Both the position numbers and the translations under genes were made by a program. A stretch of 64,000 nt of DNA from Ruegeria conchae. GTDB taxonomy: Bacteria; Pseudomonadota; Alphaproteobacteria; Rhodobacterales; Rhodobacteraceae. The stretch covers positions 62,001 to 126,000 of the forward strand of contig NZ_AEYW01000022.1 of assembly GCF_000192475.1 (NCBI RefSeq), written 5' to 3'. Positions within the stretch are counted from its first letter, which is position 1. Each line of letters opens with the position of its first letter. This document shows, one piece after another, positions 18,357 to 27,300 of the stretch. The notes under the pieces were generated by a model. The model searched no databases and was not told where the DNA came from. It worked only from the letters and a program-made list of their open reading frames with translations.

Positions 18357-19583
18357 ATGTCCGCGCCCAAGAAAGTTGTTCTGGCCTATTCCGGTGGCCT
18401 TGATACCTCAATCATTCTGAAATGGCTGCAGACCGAGTATGGCTGTGAGGTCGTGACCTTCACCGCCGACCTGGGTCAGGGTGAAGAGCTTGAGCCTGCC
18501 CGCAAAAAGGCAGAGTTGCTTGGGATCAAGCCCGAGAACATCTATATCGAGGACATCCGCGAAGAATTCGTCCGCGATTTCGTCTTCCCCATGTTCCGCG
18601 CCAACGCGGTTTATGAAGGTCTATACCTGCTCGGTACGTCCATCGCGCGACCTCTGATCTCGAAACGTCTGGTTGAGATTGCTGAGGCGACCGGTGCTGA
18701 TGCCGTCGCCCATGGCGCGACCGGCAAGGGCAACGATCAGGTGCGGTTCGAACTGGCGGCTTACGCGCTGAACCCCGACATCAAGGTGATTGCCCCCTGG
18801 CGCGAGTGGGACCTGACCAGCCGCACCCGTCTGCTGGAATTTGCTGAGGCGAACCAGATCCCGATTGCCAAAGACAAGCGCGGCGAAGCGCCGTTTTCGG
18901 TCGACGCCAACCTGCTGCACACCTCGTCCGAAGGCAAGGTTCTGGAAGACCCCGCCGATATGGCCCCCGATTACGTCTACCAGCGCACCGTCCACCCCGA
19001 GGACGCGCCTAATGAGCCCGAGTTTATCGAGATCGGCTTTGAAAATGGTGACGCGGTCAGTATCAATGGTGAGGCGATGAGCCCCGCAACCATCCTGACC
19101 AAGCTGAACGAATATGGCGGCAAGCACGGTATTGGCCGTCTCGATCTGGTCGAAGGACGCTTCGTTGGCATGAAATCGCGCGGCATCTACGAAACTCCCG
19201 GTGGCACCATACTGTTGGAAGCGCACCGTGGCATCGAATCCATCACCATGGATCGCGGTGCGATGCATCTGAAAGACCAGTTGATGCCGCAATATGCTGA
19301 GCTGATCTATAACGGTTTTTGGTACAGCCCCGAGCGTGAGATGCTGCAGGCGGCCATCGACAAATCACAAGAGCACGTTACTGGCACCGTCCGCGTGAAA
19401 CTGTACAAAGGTTTGGCCTCGACCGTGGGCCGCTGGTCGGATCATTCGCTCTATTCCGAAGCACACGTGACCTTTGAGGAAGACGCCGGCGCATACGATC
19501 AGAAAGACGCAGCAGGTTTCATCCAGCTGAACGCACTGCGCCTGAAACTCTTGGCGGCGCGTGACAAACGACTGAACAAGTAG
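18357..19583 (+). CDS. argG: Argininosuccinate synthase
   Basis: 408 residues. [15 protein letters not shown] is the ATP-pyrophosphatase P-loop of the family. [13 protein letters not shown], the [11 protein letters not shown] stretch and [10 protein letters not shown] are the citrulline/aspartate-binding motifs. It condenses citrulline and aspartate to argininosuccinate in arginine synthesis. The length is normal for the class and the start is clear. A rho-independent terminator follows at 19606, so it is likely transcribed alone. Confidence 0.96.
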   Translation: MSAPKKVVLAYSGGLDTSIILKWLQTEYGCEVVTFTADLGQGEELEPARKKAELLGIKPENIYIEDIREEFVRDFVFPMFRANAVYEGLYLLGTSIARPLISKRLVEIAEATGADAVAHGATGKGNDQVRFELAAYALNPDIKVIAPWREWDLTSRTRLLEFAEANQIPIAKDKRGEAPFSVDANLLHTSSEGKVLEDPADMAPDYVYQRTVHPEDAPNEPEFIEIGFENGDAVSINGEAMSPATILTKLNEYGGKHGIGRLDLVEGRFVGMKSRGIYETPGGTILLEAHRGIESITMDRGAMHLKDQLMPQYAELIYNGFWYSPEREMLQAAIDKSQEHVTGTVRVKLYKGLASTVGRWSDHSLYSEAHVTFEEDAGAYDQKDAAGFIQLNALRLKLLAARDKRLNK

Positions 19584-19605
19584 GCAATCAGAATTCGAAA
19601 AACGG

Positions 19606-19637
19606 CCCCGGTGTCCGATAAGGCGCCGGGGTTTTTC
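19606..19637 (+). terminator. Rho-independent terminator after argG
   Basis: CCCCGG (19606-19611) pairs with CCGGGG (19626-19631). Further G-C and G-U pairs extend the stem inward around a CGATAA loop, and TTTTT follows at once. It lies 22 bases after the argG stop. Confidence 0.85.
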
Positions 19638-19718
19638 TTTGCACGGTTCCCGTCAGGTCAGGCTTGCCCGGATCAGGCGTTTGTCTTTACGCATACGTCA
19701 ACCAAAGAAGGACGGATC

Positions 19719-20000
19719 ATGCTGCAAGACATCGCCGACGGAATTCAGAAAGGTCTGAATGGCAAGGGCTTTGACGGATCACTGAAATTCGATTGCGGTG
19801 AGGATGGCGTGATTGTCCTGGCCGACAACACTGCCTCAACCAAAGATCGCGAGACCGATTGCACCATCCGTATCTCGCGCGATAACCTGACCAAACTGCT
19901 GACCGGCAAGCTGAACCCGATGACCGGGGTTGCTTTGGGCAAGCTGAAGATCTCAGGCAATATGGGTGTGGCGATGAAGCTGGGGCAGTTGCTGGGCTGA
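19719..20000 (+). CDS. SCP2 sterol-binding domain protein
   Basis: 93 residues from ATG 19719, preceded by GAAGGA 6 bases upstream; a longer frame to 19611 runs back into the argG terminator and is rejected. The sequence follows the SCP2 pattern: a hydrophobic pocket strand pair ending in LTKLLTGKLNPMTGVALGKLKISGNMGVAMKLGQLL. The domain binds fatty-acyl chains or other lipids; the bacterial stand-alone form has no settled function. No signal peptide is present. Its own promoter probably lies between the terminator and 19719. Confidence 0.85.
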   Translation: MLQDIADGIQKGLNGKGFDGSLKFDCGEDGVIVLADNTASTKDRETDCTIRISRDNLTKLLTGKLNPMTGVALGKLKISGNMGVAMKLGQLLG

Positions 20001-20091
20001 TAAACTCATCTCACCAGCGCGTGACAAATCATGTCAGCACATTGCACAAGCGCAATCCGGCGGGCAGCTTGGTTTCGGAAGGAGACCTGCC

Positions 20092-20763
20092 ATGACCCGG
20101 ACCACTTACCTTGATTGCCTGAAACCTTCGCTTCTGTTTGTGCTGATCCTGTTGGTCGCAATGCTGCGCGCCTTGCCAGCCCCGGCGGCGGGGACAGAAA
20201 CGCTGACCGTAGCCGGGGGCTGTTTTTGGTGTGTCGAATCCGATTTCGAATCCGTGCCCGGGGTAATAGGTGCAGTTTCGGGTTATACGGGCGGTACGAC
20301 CGAGAACCCAACTTATGATCAGGTCTCAAAAGGCGGAAGCGGGCATTACGAGGCGGTGCAGATCACCTTCGATCCCGCCCGCGTTTCCCGTGAAACCTTG
20401 CTGAACATGTTCTTCCGTTCGGTCGATCCAACGGACGCGGGAGGTCAGTTCTGCGATCGTGGTGAGAGTTATCGGACCGCCATTTTCGTCTCTAACACAG
20501 GGGAAAAGGCGTTGGCGCAGCAGGCCAAGAGCAGCGCGCAAAACGCGTTGGGTCAAACGGTGGTCACACCGATCCTGCAGGCCGGCACGTTTTATCCGGC
20601 GGAAGCCTATCATCAGGATTATTACAAGGGCGACAAGCTGGTCCTGACCCGGTTTGGTCCCAAGCGCCAAAAGAACGCGTACAAAGCATACCGCAAAGCC
20701 TGCGGTCGCGATGCGCGCGTCAAGCAATTGTGGGGAAGCGAAGCACCCTTTGCCGGTTCCTAA
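20092..20763 (+). CDS. msrA: Exported peptide-methionine (S)-S-oxide reductase
   Basis: 223 residues. The active-site motif GGCFWC follows a typical Sec signal peptide (LLFVLILLVAMLRALPAPAAG, cleavage near residue 33), so the enzyme should act in the periplasm, unlike most cytoplasmic MsrA. Other family motifs seen are GYTGG, HYEAVQITFDP, FFRSVDPTDAGGQFCDRGESYRTAIF and HQDYY. It reduces methionine-S-sulfoxide in proteins. GGAAGGAG lies before the ATG. The gene converges on rbsK with a 4-base overlap. Confidence 0.92.
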   Translation: MTRTTYLDCLKPSLLFVLILLVAMLRALPAPAAGTETLTVAGGCFWCVESDFESVPGVIGAVSGYTGGTTENPTYDQVSKGGSGHYEAVQITFDPARVSRETLLNMFFRSVDPTDAGGQFCDRGESYRTAIFVSNTGEKALAQQAKSSAQNALGQTVVTPILQAGTFYPAEAYHQDYYKGDKLVLTRFGPKRQKNAYKAYRKACGRDARVKQLWGSEAPFAGS

Positions 20764-21632
20764 TCCAGCTGCGCTTCGCGTACCTCTTTTAGATCAGGAA
20801 TAACATCAGCTGTCCCGTGCCGCGTGACCATCAGGGCCGCGGCACGGTTTGCTTGTGCAATTGCCTGCTCCATTGGCATGCCCCGATCCATGCCCGCCAG
20901 CACATAGCCGGTAAAAGTGTCACCAGCACCCGTGGTATCCACGGCGTTGACCTTATGCGCCCGAAACGCCTGTGGTTTATGACCCCGCTGATAATACCGC
21001 GCACCTTTTGAGCCAAAGGTGACGATAACATGCTCGACCTGCAGGTCTGACGGGGCCAGGCCCGTTGCATCCTGCAACTGCTCGGCCTCAACCTCGTTCA
21101 GGATCAGAAAATCCAGATAGGGCAGAACCGCCTGTACCGCTTCGGCTTGAAATGGAGCGGCCGCATAGCACACGGTCAGCCCCATTTCGCAACCCAGTTT
21201 GGCGGCCTCAATTTGAGCATTGGTTTCGTTCTGCATCACCAGCAGGTCACCCGAAACAGCCGAGGACAACGCCTGTCCAAGTTGGTCGTTAGAAATGACG
21301 TGGTTTGCACCCTGAAACAGCACAATCAGGTTTTCGCCCTGCGCATCCACCGCAATGATGGCGTGACCCGTAGGTACATCCACCTCAGCAATATGCCGGG
21401 TGTCCACGCCATATTCGGTCAGCCTGTCTCGCGCCCAAAGGCCATCTGACCCGACCGCGCCGATATGCGAAACCCGTGACCCCGCGCGGGCCGCAGCCAC
21501 CGACATGTTGGCCCCTTTACCGCCCAGAAACCTTTGCAACCCGCTGGCCGCCAGTGTCTCACCCGCTGAGGGCAAATGCGGCAGGGCGTAGACCATATCC
21601 GCGTTGATTGAGCCGAGGTTCCATACCGTCAT
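20760..21632 (-). CDS. rbsK: Ribokinase (PfkB family)
   Basis: 290 residues. PfkB signatures are present: GGKGANMSVAAARAG near the N-terminus and DTTGAGDTFTGYVLAG, which carries the catalytic Asp, near residue 245. The opening VWNLGSINADMVYALPHLP is typical of ribokinases. It phosphorylates ribose at O5. It starts 3 bases after the malic enzyme stop, suggesting cotranscription with maeB; no ribose transporter is nearby, so another sugar is possible. Confidence 0.85.
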   Translation of the reverse strand: MTVWNLGSINADMVYALPHLPSAGETLAASGLQRFLGGKGANMSVAAARAGSRVSHIGAVGSDGLWARDRLTEYGVDTRHIAEVDVPTGHAIIAVDAQGENLIVLFQGANHVISNDQLGQALSSAVSGDLLVMQNETNAQIEAAKLGCEMGLTVCYAAAPFQAEAVQAVLPYLDFLILNEVEAEQLQDATGLAPSDLQVEHVIVTFGSKGARYYQRGHKPQAFRAHKVNAVDTTGAGDTFTGYVLAGMDRGMPMEQAIAQANRAAALMVTRHGTADVIPDLKEVREAQLD

Positions 21633-21635
21633 GAT

Positions 21636-23891
21636 TTACCCAATATCGCAGGAGGCCAGAATGGCCATGTTCAGAATGTCATTCGCGGTCGAAACCGTCG
21701 AACAGATCTGGATCGGCTTGTCGACTCCGGACAGGATTGGGCCGATCACGGTGGCTCCACCCATTTCCTGCATCAGCTTGGTCGAGATTGAAGCCGAGTG
21801 TCGTGCGGGAACAATCAGGATATTGGCTGGTCCGGTCAGGCGCTGGAACGGATAAGCTTCCTGCTGATCCACATTCAGGGCTACATCAACCGTCATCTCC
21901 CCTTCGTACTCGAAATCGACGCCGCGCTCGTCCAGCACTACCGGAGCACGGTGCATCTTCTCAGCACGTTCAGACACCGGGTAACCGAAGGTCGAGAAAC
22001 TGACAAAGGCCACCCGAGGTTCCAGCCCCATATGACGCGCGACCGCAACCGCACGTTCAGCGATATTGGCCAGATCGTTCTCATCCGGCCATTCATGCAC
22101 CAGCGTATCGCCAATCAGAACGATCCGCCCCTTGTGCAACAAGGCGGTAACCCCCGCCGCGCCATGGGCGGCATCGGCGTCAAACACATGGTTGATGCGG
22201 TCCAGAACATGCGCCGACTTGCGCGTTGCACCGGTCACCAGACCATCCGCATGACCATGCGCCAGCATCAGAGACGAAAAGACGTGTCGGTCCCGCGCAG
22301 CGAGGCGGTGAATGTCCTTGTGGTCAAACCCTTTGCGCTGCAGCCGCTGATAGAGAAAATCCTTATAGGTCTCCAGATGCGCGGTATTGGCGGCATTCAC
22401 CACTTCAATCTCGCGCACAGCATCTCCCAGACCTGCGGCTTCAAGCTTTTCTTTAACATCGTCAGGCCGGCCCACAACCAGAGCCTTACCAAAGCCCGAG
22501 CGTTGGTACATGACGGCTGCACGCAATACGCGCGGATCGTCACCCTCGGCAAAGATCATCCGGCTTTGCGCCTGACGCGCCCGCGCGTTCAAGCCGCGCA
22601 AGATGCTGGCGGTCGGGTCCATGCGGGATTTCAGGCTCAGCTCATAAGCGTCCATGTCAATGATCGGACGTCGCGCCGCGCCGGTATCCATACCAGCCTT
22701 GGCCACTGCAGGCGGGATACGGTGAATTAGTCGCGGATCAAAAGGCGTCGGAATGATGTAGTCGCGGCCAAATGTCAGCGACTTGCCATAGGCCATTGCG
22801 ACCTCATCCGGAACATCTTCACGCGCCAACCGTGCCAGAGCATGGGCGCAGGCGATTTTCATTTCGTCATTGATCGCACGTGCATGAATGTCCAGCGCAC
22901 CGCGGAATAGGTACGGGAATCCCAAAACGTTATTAACCTGGTTCGGATAGTCGCTTCGACCTGTGGCAACGATGGCATCCACGCGGACCTCATGCGCCTC
23001 TTCCGGAGTGATCTCAGGATCCGGGTTCGCCATCGCAAAGATGACCGGGTTGTCCGCCATGCTGGCAACCATATCCTGCGTCACTGCCCCTTTGACAGAC
23101 ACACCCAGGAACACATCCGCACCGTTCATCGCGTCTTCCAATGTCCGCAGGTCGGTGGAAATGGCATGAGCCGACTTCCACTGGTTCATACCCTCGGTCC
23201 GGCCCTGATAGATCACGCCTTTGGTGTCACAGACGATGCAGTTCTCATGCCGCGCGCCCATGGCCTTGAGCAGTTCGATACAGGCGATACCCGCAGCACC
23301 TGCCCCGTTTAGAACGATTTTCACGTCCTCAATCTTCTTGCCCGAGATTTGCAGCGCGTTCAGCAAGCCCGCCGCGCAGATCACGGCTGTGCCGTGCTGG
23401 TCATCGTGGAAGACCGGGATATCCATTTCTTCCTTCAGGCGCTGTTCGATGATGAAACATTCGGGCGCCTTAATGTCTTCCAGATTGATGCCGCCAAAGG
23501 TGGGCCCCATCAGCCGCACGGCGCGGCAGAATTCATCCGGGTCTTCGGTATCCAGTTCGATATCGATCGAGTTCACATCGGCGAAACGTTTGAACAGGAC
23601 TGATTTGCCTTCCATCACCGGTTTCGACCCCAGCGCGCCAAGGTTTCCAAGGCCCAGAACGGCGGTCCCGTTTGAGATCACAGCAACCAGATTACCCTTG
23701 TTGGTGTAGTCATAGGCAGTTTCTGGGTTTTCCGCGATGGCTTCACATGGAACCGCAACGCCAGGGCTGTAAGCCAGCGACAGATCGCGCTGAGTGGTCA
23801 TGGGAACGGTGGCCTGCACCTCCCATTTGCCGGGGGTTGGGTCGAGGTGAAAGGCCAACGCCTCTTCTTTGGTGATCTTCGCTTTGGGCAT
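21636..23891 (-). CDS. maeB: NADP-dependent malic enzyme with phosphotransacetylase-like C-terminal domain
   Basis: 751 residues from ATG 23891 (MPKAKITKEEALAFH), which matches the usual start; ATG 23909 would add METTCK. The malic enzyme domain (~1-420) shows YSPGVAVPCEAI, YTNKGNLVAVISNGTAVLGLGN, the FHDDQHGT metal site and the VLNGAGAAGIACI nucleotide fold. Residues ~440-751 form a phosphate acetyltransferase-like domain (MIFAEGDDPRVLRAA, GLVTGATR), thought to be regulatory in this class. It decarboxylates malate to pyruvate and makes NADPH. The gene is divergent from mutS. Confidence 0.94.
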   Translation of the reverse strand: MPKAKITKEEALAFHLDPTPGKWEVQATVPMTTQRDLSLAYSPGVAVPCEAIAENPETAYDYTNKGNLVAVISNGTAVLGLGNLGALGSKPVMEGKSVLFKRFADVNSIDIELDTEDPDEFCRAVRLMGPTFGGINLEDIKAPECFIIEQRLKEEMDIPVFHDDQHGTAVICAAGLLNALQISGKKIEDVKIVLNGAGAAGIACIELLKAMGARHENCIVCDTKGVIYQGRTEGMNQWKSAHAISTDLRTLEDAMNGADVFLGVSVKGAVTQDMVASMADNPVIFAMANPDPEITPEEAHEVRVDAIVATGRSDYPNQVNNVLGFPYLFRGALDIHARAINDEMKIACAHALARLAREDVPDEVAMAYGKSLTFGRDYIIPTPFDPRLIHRIPPAVAKAGMDTGAARRPIIDMDAYELSLKSRMDPTASILRGLNARARQAQSRMIFAEGDDPRVLRAAVMYQRSGFGKALVVGRPDDVKEKLEAAGLGDAVREIEVVNAANTAHLETYKDFLYQRLQRKGFDHKDIHRLAARDRHVFSSLMLAHGHADGLVTGATRKSAHVLDRINHVFDADAAHGAAGVTALLHKGRIVLIGDTLVHEWPDENDLANIAERAVAVARHMGLEPRVAFVSFSTFGYPVSERAEKMHRAPVVLDERGVDFEYEGEMTVDVALNVDQQEAYPFQRLTGPANILIVPARHSASISTKLMQEMGGATVIGPILSGVDKPIQICSTVSTANDILNMAILASCDIG

Positions 23892-24034
23892 CTTACAGGT
23901 CGTTTCCATGACTTAAGGGCTGATGCGTCATACCGCAGGCCGGGCCGCGCCTCAACGAGAATGAGTTTTCGTCTTTTACAGAAGATGCGGGGTTTGTAAG
24001 GTCGCGTCCGGAACACGCCATAAGGGGGCCGCCT

Positions 24035-26668
24035 TTGTCCACAGTCACGCCGATGATGGCACAATATCTTGAGATCAAAGAGGCTCATCCAGACGCCCTG
24101 TTATTTTATCGCATGGGCGACTTCTATGAGATGTTCTTTGAAGATGCCGTCAACGCGGCCGAAGCGCTGGACATCGCCTTAACCAAGCGTGGAAAGCATA
24201 ACGGGATCGACATTCCGATGTGCGGCGTGCCCGTGCATTCTGCCGAAGGGTATCTGCTGACCTTGATCCGCAAGGGCTTTCGTGTTGCGGTCTGTGAGCA
24301 GTTGGAAAGCCCGGCGGAGGCGAAGAAAAGAGGCTCTAAATCAGTTGTTAAGCGCGATGTTGTGCGCTTGGTGACTCCGGGAACATTGACCGAAGACGCC
24401 TTATTGGAGGCGCGGCGTCATAACTTTCTGGCCGCCTACTCCCAGGTACGGGATGAGGCTGCACTGGCGTGGACAGATATTTCCACGGGTGCGTTTCATG
24501 TAATGCCATTGGCGACCGTACGCCTCAGCCCCGAACTGGCGCGGTTAGCCCCGTCCGAGCTTATCGTGGCCGACGGGACGGAACAGATGTTGCAAGAACC
24601 GGTGCGCGATCTGGGCATTTCGTTAACCCCGGTGGGACGTGCCAGCTTTGACAGCACTGCTGCTGAAAAGCGCATCTGCGGCTTGTTTCACGTCGGCGCG
24701 CTGGATGCATTCGGCAATTTTGGACGCGCCGAGATTTCGGCCATGGGCGCGCTGATTGACTATTTGGAGATCACACAGAAAGGAAAACTACCCCTTCTGC
24801 AAACTCCATTGAAAGAGTCCGAGGACCGGGTAGTGCAAATAGATGCGGCCACACGTCGTAATCTTGAACTGACCCGATCCTTGTCCGGTGGTCGCGCGGG
24901 CTCTTTGCTTTCGGTGGTTGATCGTACTGTGACACCTGGTGGCGCGCGATTGCTGGAACAGCGCCTATCCAGTCCTTCGCGCAATCTGGACGTCATTCAT
25001 GCCCGACTGGACGCCGTGAGTTTCGCTGCCGAAGACAGTCTAATTGCTTCGGATCTACGCGAAGCCCTACGTAAAACACCAGATCTGGACCGCGCCCTAT
25101 CTCGTCTGTCACTTGAACGCGGTGGTCCCCGTGACCTGACTGCCATTCGTAACGGGCTGACTCAGGCTGTTGCGATTGCCGGAATTTGCGAGGGCCAGGA
25201 TCTGCCGATCCTGCTGGCAACTGCTCTGCAGAACCTCGTAGGATTCGATGATCTACTGAACCTACTCGATGAGGCATTGATTGCTGAACCACCCCTACTG
25301 GCGCGCGACGGTGGATTTATCGCTCCGGGTTTTGACGCCGAGCTGGACGAGGCCCGCACGCTGCGCGACGAAGGCCGTTCTGTTATTGCAGGGTTTCAGC
25401 AAAAATATGCGGAACACACTGGCATCACCTCGTTGAAGATCAAGCACAACAACGTGCTTGGCTATTTCATTGAAACCACGGCCACCCATGCCGAGAAGAT
25501 GCTGAGCCTGCCATTCTCTGAGACTTATATCCACCGCCAGACCACCGCCAATCAGGTGCGATTCACAACTGTGGAACTGTCCGAGATCGAAACCCGCATC
25601 CTGAACGCAGGAAATCTGGCGTTGGAGATTGAAAAGCGGCTCTATCAAAGGCTTTCTGACGAAATTCTGGACCGTGCCGCCCGACTGAACCAGGCGGCTC
25701 GAGGTCTGGCAGAACTGGATCTGACTACTTCTTTGTCTGATCTAGCGCGTGGGGAAAGCTGGTGTCGTCCGCAGGTCGACAGCTCGCGCAGCTTTGAGGT
25801 GGAAGGTGGACGTCATCCGGTTGTTGAATACGCGTTGCGCCAGCAAGGCGGCGATGCATTCATTGCGAATGATTGCGATCTCAGCGCTGTAGATGGTGCC
25901 GCCATCTGGTTGCTGACCGGGCCGAACATGGCCGGTAAGTCGACCTTCTTGAGGCAGAACGCGCTGATTGCCTTGCTTGCTCAGATGGGCAGTTATGTCC
26001 CTGCTGAGCAAGCGCATATCGGAGTGGTCAGCCAGCTCTTCAGCCGCGTCGGGGCCTCAGATGATCTTGCGCGCGGTCGATCAACTTTTATGGTCGAAAT
26101 GGTTGAAACCGCAGCCATCCTCAGCCAGGCCGACGACCGCGCGCTGGTCATTCTTGATGAAATCGGCCGTGGCACTGCCACCTATGACGGGCTTTCGATC
26201 GCCTGGGCCACGCTGGAACACCTGCACGCCGCCAATCAATGCCGCGCTCTGTTTGCAACGCATTACCATGAATTGACGGCTCTGGCAGGAAGTCTGGAGG
26301 GCGTAGACAACGCCACAGTAGCCGTCAAGGAATGGGAGGGAGAGGTGATCTTCCTGCACGAGGTCCATAAAGGTGCCGCCGACCGATCCTATGGTGTTCA
26401 GGTTGCTCAACTTGCTGGCCTGCCCGCCTCAGTTGTCGAACGCGCGCGTGTTGTTCTGGACCAGTTGGAAAAAACTGAGCGCGAAGGAGGCAAGCAAAAA
26501 ACCTTGATCGACGATCTGCCCTTGTTTTCAGCCGCTCCGCCGCCGCCACCTCCCGCCCCCAAGGCAACACCGGTCACGGATATGCTGGATGAGATTCTGC
26601 CGGATGAATTAACCCCGCGCGAAGCCCTTGACCTGATCTACAAACTAAAAGAGGCGGCCAAATCCTGA
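24035..26668 (+). CDS. mutS: DNA mismatch repair protein MutS
   Basis: 877 residues. The mismatch-reading motif FYEMFFEDA (Phe-x-Glu) is in domain I. The ATPase has Walker A TGPNMAGKSTFLRQ, ARGRSTFMVEM and Walker B LVILDEIGRGTATYDGLSIAWA. A proline-rich stretch (APPPPPPAP) near the C-terminus follows DDLPLF, which fits a beta-clamp-binding motif. Start: TTG 24035, placed 6 bases after AAGGGGG; ATG 24053 would be too far. It is divergent from maeB (143 bases between the starts). No mutL is nearby. Confidence 0.96.
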   Translation: MSTVTPMMAQYLEIKEAHPDALLFYRMGDFYEMFFEDAVNAAEALDIALTKRGKHNGIDIPMCGVPVHSAEGYLLTLIRKGFRVAVCEQLESPAEAKKRGSKSVVKRDVVRLVTPGTLTEDALLEARRHNFLAAYSQVRDEAALAWTDISTGAFHVMPLATVRLSPELARLAPSELIVADGTEQMLQEPVRDLGISLTPVGRASFDSTAAEKRICGLFHVGALDAFGNFGRAEISAMGALIDYLEITQKGKLPLLQTPLKESEDRVVQIDAATRRNLELTRSLSGGRAGSLLSVVDRTVTPGGARLLEQRLSSPSRNLDVIHARLDAVSFAAEDSLIASDLREALRKTPDLDRALSRLSLERGGPRDLTAIRNGLTQAVAIAGICEGQDLPILLATALQNLVGFDDLLNLLDEALIAEPPLLARDGGFIAPGFDAELDEARTLRDEGRSVIAGFQQKYAEHTGITSLKIKHNNVLGYFIETTATHAEKMLSLPFSETYIHRQTTANQVRFTTVELSEIETRILNAGNLALEIEKRLYQRLSDEILDRAARLNQAARGLAELDLTTSLSDLARGESWCRPQVDSSRSFEVEGGRHPVVEYALRQQGGDAFIANDCDLSAVDGAAIWLLTGPNMAGKSTFLRQNALIALLAQMGSYVPAEQAHIGVVSQLFSRVGASDDLARGRSTFMVEMVETAAILSQADDRALVILDEIGRGTATYDGLSIAWATLEHLHAANQCRALFATHYHELTALAGSLEGVDNATVAVKEWEGEVIFLHEVHKGAADRSYGVQVAQLAGLPASVVERARVVLDQLEKTEREGGKQKTLIDDLPLFSAAPPPPPPAPKATPVTDMLDEILPDELTPREALDLIYKLKEAAKS

Positions 26669-26707
26669 CCGCCCCTTCATCTTCTCAAAAATACTCTCGC
26701 CGAAGGC

Positions 26708-26726
26708 TTGGCTTCTTTGAAGCCAA
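26708..26726. terminator. Inverted repeat between converging mutS and grpE
   Basis: TTGGCTTC, a 3-base TTT loop, then GAAGCCAA: an exact 8-bp stem directly after the grpE stop on the minus strand. On that strand it is followed some 15 bases later by GAGTATTTTTGAG, so termination would rely on a displaced T-run. It could serve either direction. Confidence 0.5.
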
Positions 26727-27290
26727 TCAGCCCGCAGGCATCGACGAAACACCTACCTGCGCCGGGCGCAACAGGCGGTCGTGTAGCATGAAACCTTCTG
26801 CCGAAACCTGAATGATGTCGCCTGCTTTGGTGCCAGGAACCGGTGCCTCAAACATCGCTTCATGAACGTTCGGATCAAATCGATCGCCCACCTCAGGTGT
26901 AATTACTTCGATCCCGTGCTTCTGGAATACGTCCTTCAGCGCGCGCATGGTGAGTTCGACACCTTCCAACAAGCCGGCAGCAAGCTCTTTTTGCTCATCG
27001 GTCGCGGCTTCGAGCGCTCTTTTCATGTTGTCATAGACCGGCAACATGTCACGCGCCAGCTTGGATCCACCGTACTGCTCGGCATCCCGACGTGCCTTAT
27101 CGCCACGCTTACGGGCGTTTTCAGCGTCGGCAAGCGCTCGCATGAATTTGTCTTTGTAGTCGTCGCGCTCTGCGCGCAATTCGTCCAACTCCAGAGCTTC
27201 ATCGCTGATCTCAGCAAATTCCTCGGCCAGCTCTTCTGCTTCTGCGGACATGATGTCGTCCAGAAAATCTTCGTTCTTGGGCTCTGCCAT
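26727..27290 (-). CDS. grpE: GrpE nucleotide exchange factor of DnaK
   Basis: 187 residues. An acidic N-terminus (EDFLDDIMSAEAEELAEEFAEI) leads into a long helix (ELRAERDDYKDKFMRALADAENARKRGDKARRDA) and the beta-domain ending with HEAMFEAPVPGTKAGDIIQVSAEGFMLHDRLLRPAQVGVS, which is diagnostic. It releases ADP from DnaK. AGAGGG precedes the ATG, and hrcA ends 10 bases upstream, giving an hrcA-grpE operon without dnaK in the window. Confidence 0.95.
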   Translation of the reverse strand: MAEPKNEDFLDDIMSAEAEELAEEFAEISDEALELDELRAERDDYKDKFMRALADAENARKRGDKARRDAEQYGGSKLARDMLPVYDNMKRALEAATDEQKELAAGLLEGVELTMRALKDVFQKHGIEVITPEVGDRFDPNVHEAMFEAPVPGTKAGDIIQVSAEGFMLHDRLLRPAQVGVSSMPAG

Positions 27291-27300
27291 CTCTTACCCT

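Noticed and set aside
19611..19718. N-terminal extension of the SCP2 protein
   Set aside because: It begins inside the argG terminator hairpin; ATG 19719 has a good ribosome site.
21798..22730. Open frame of about 310 codons, plus strand
   Set aside because: Antisense to the malic enzyme gene, no recognisable domain or ribosome site.
24687..24702. TTGTTTCACGTCGGCG, resembling a parS half-site
   Set aside because: Only the left half matches; the palindrome is broken, and it lies inside mutS.
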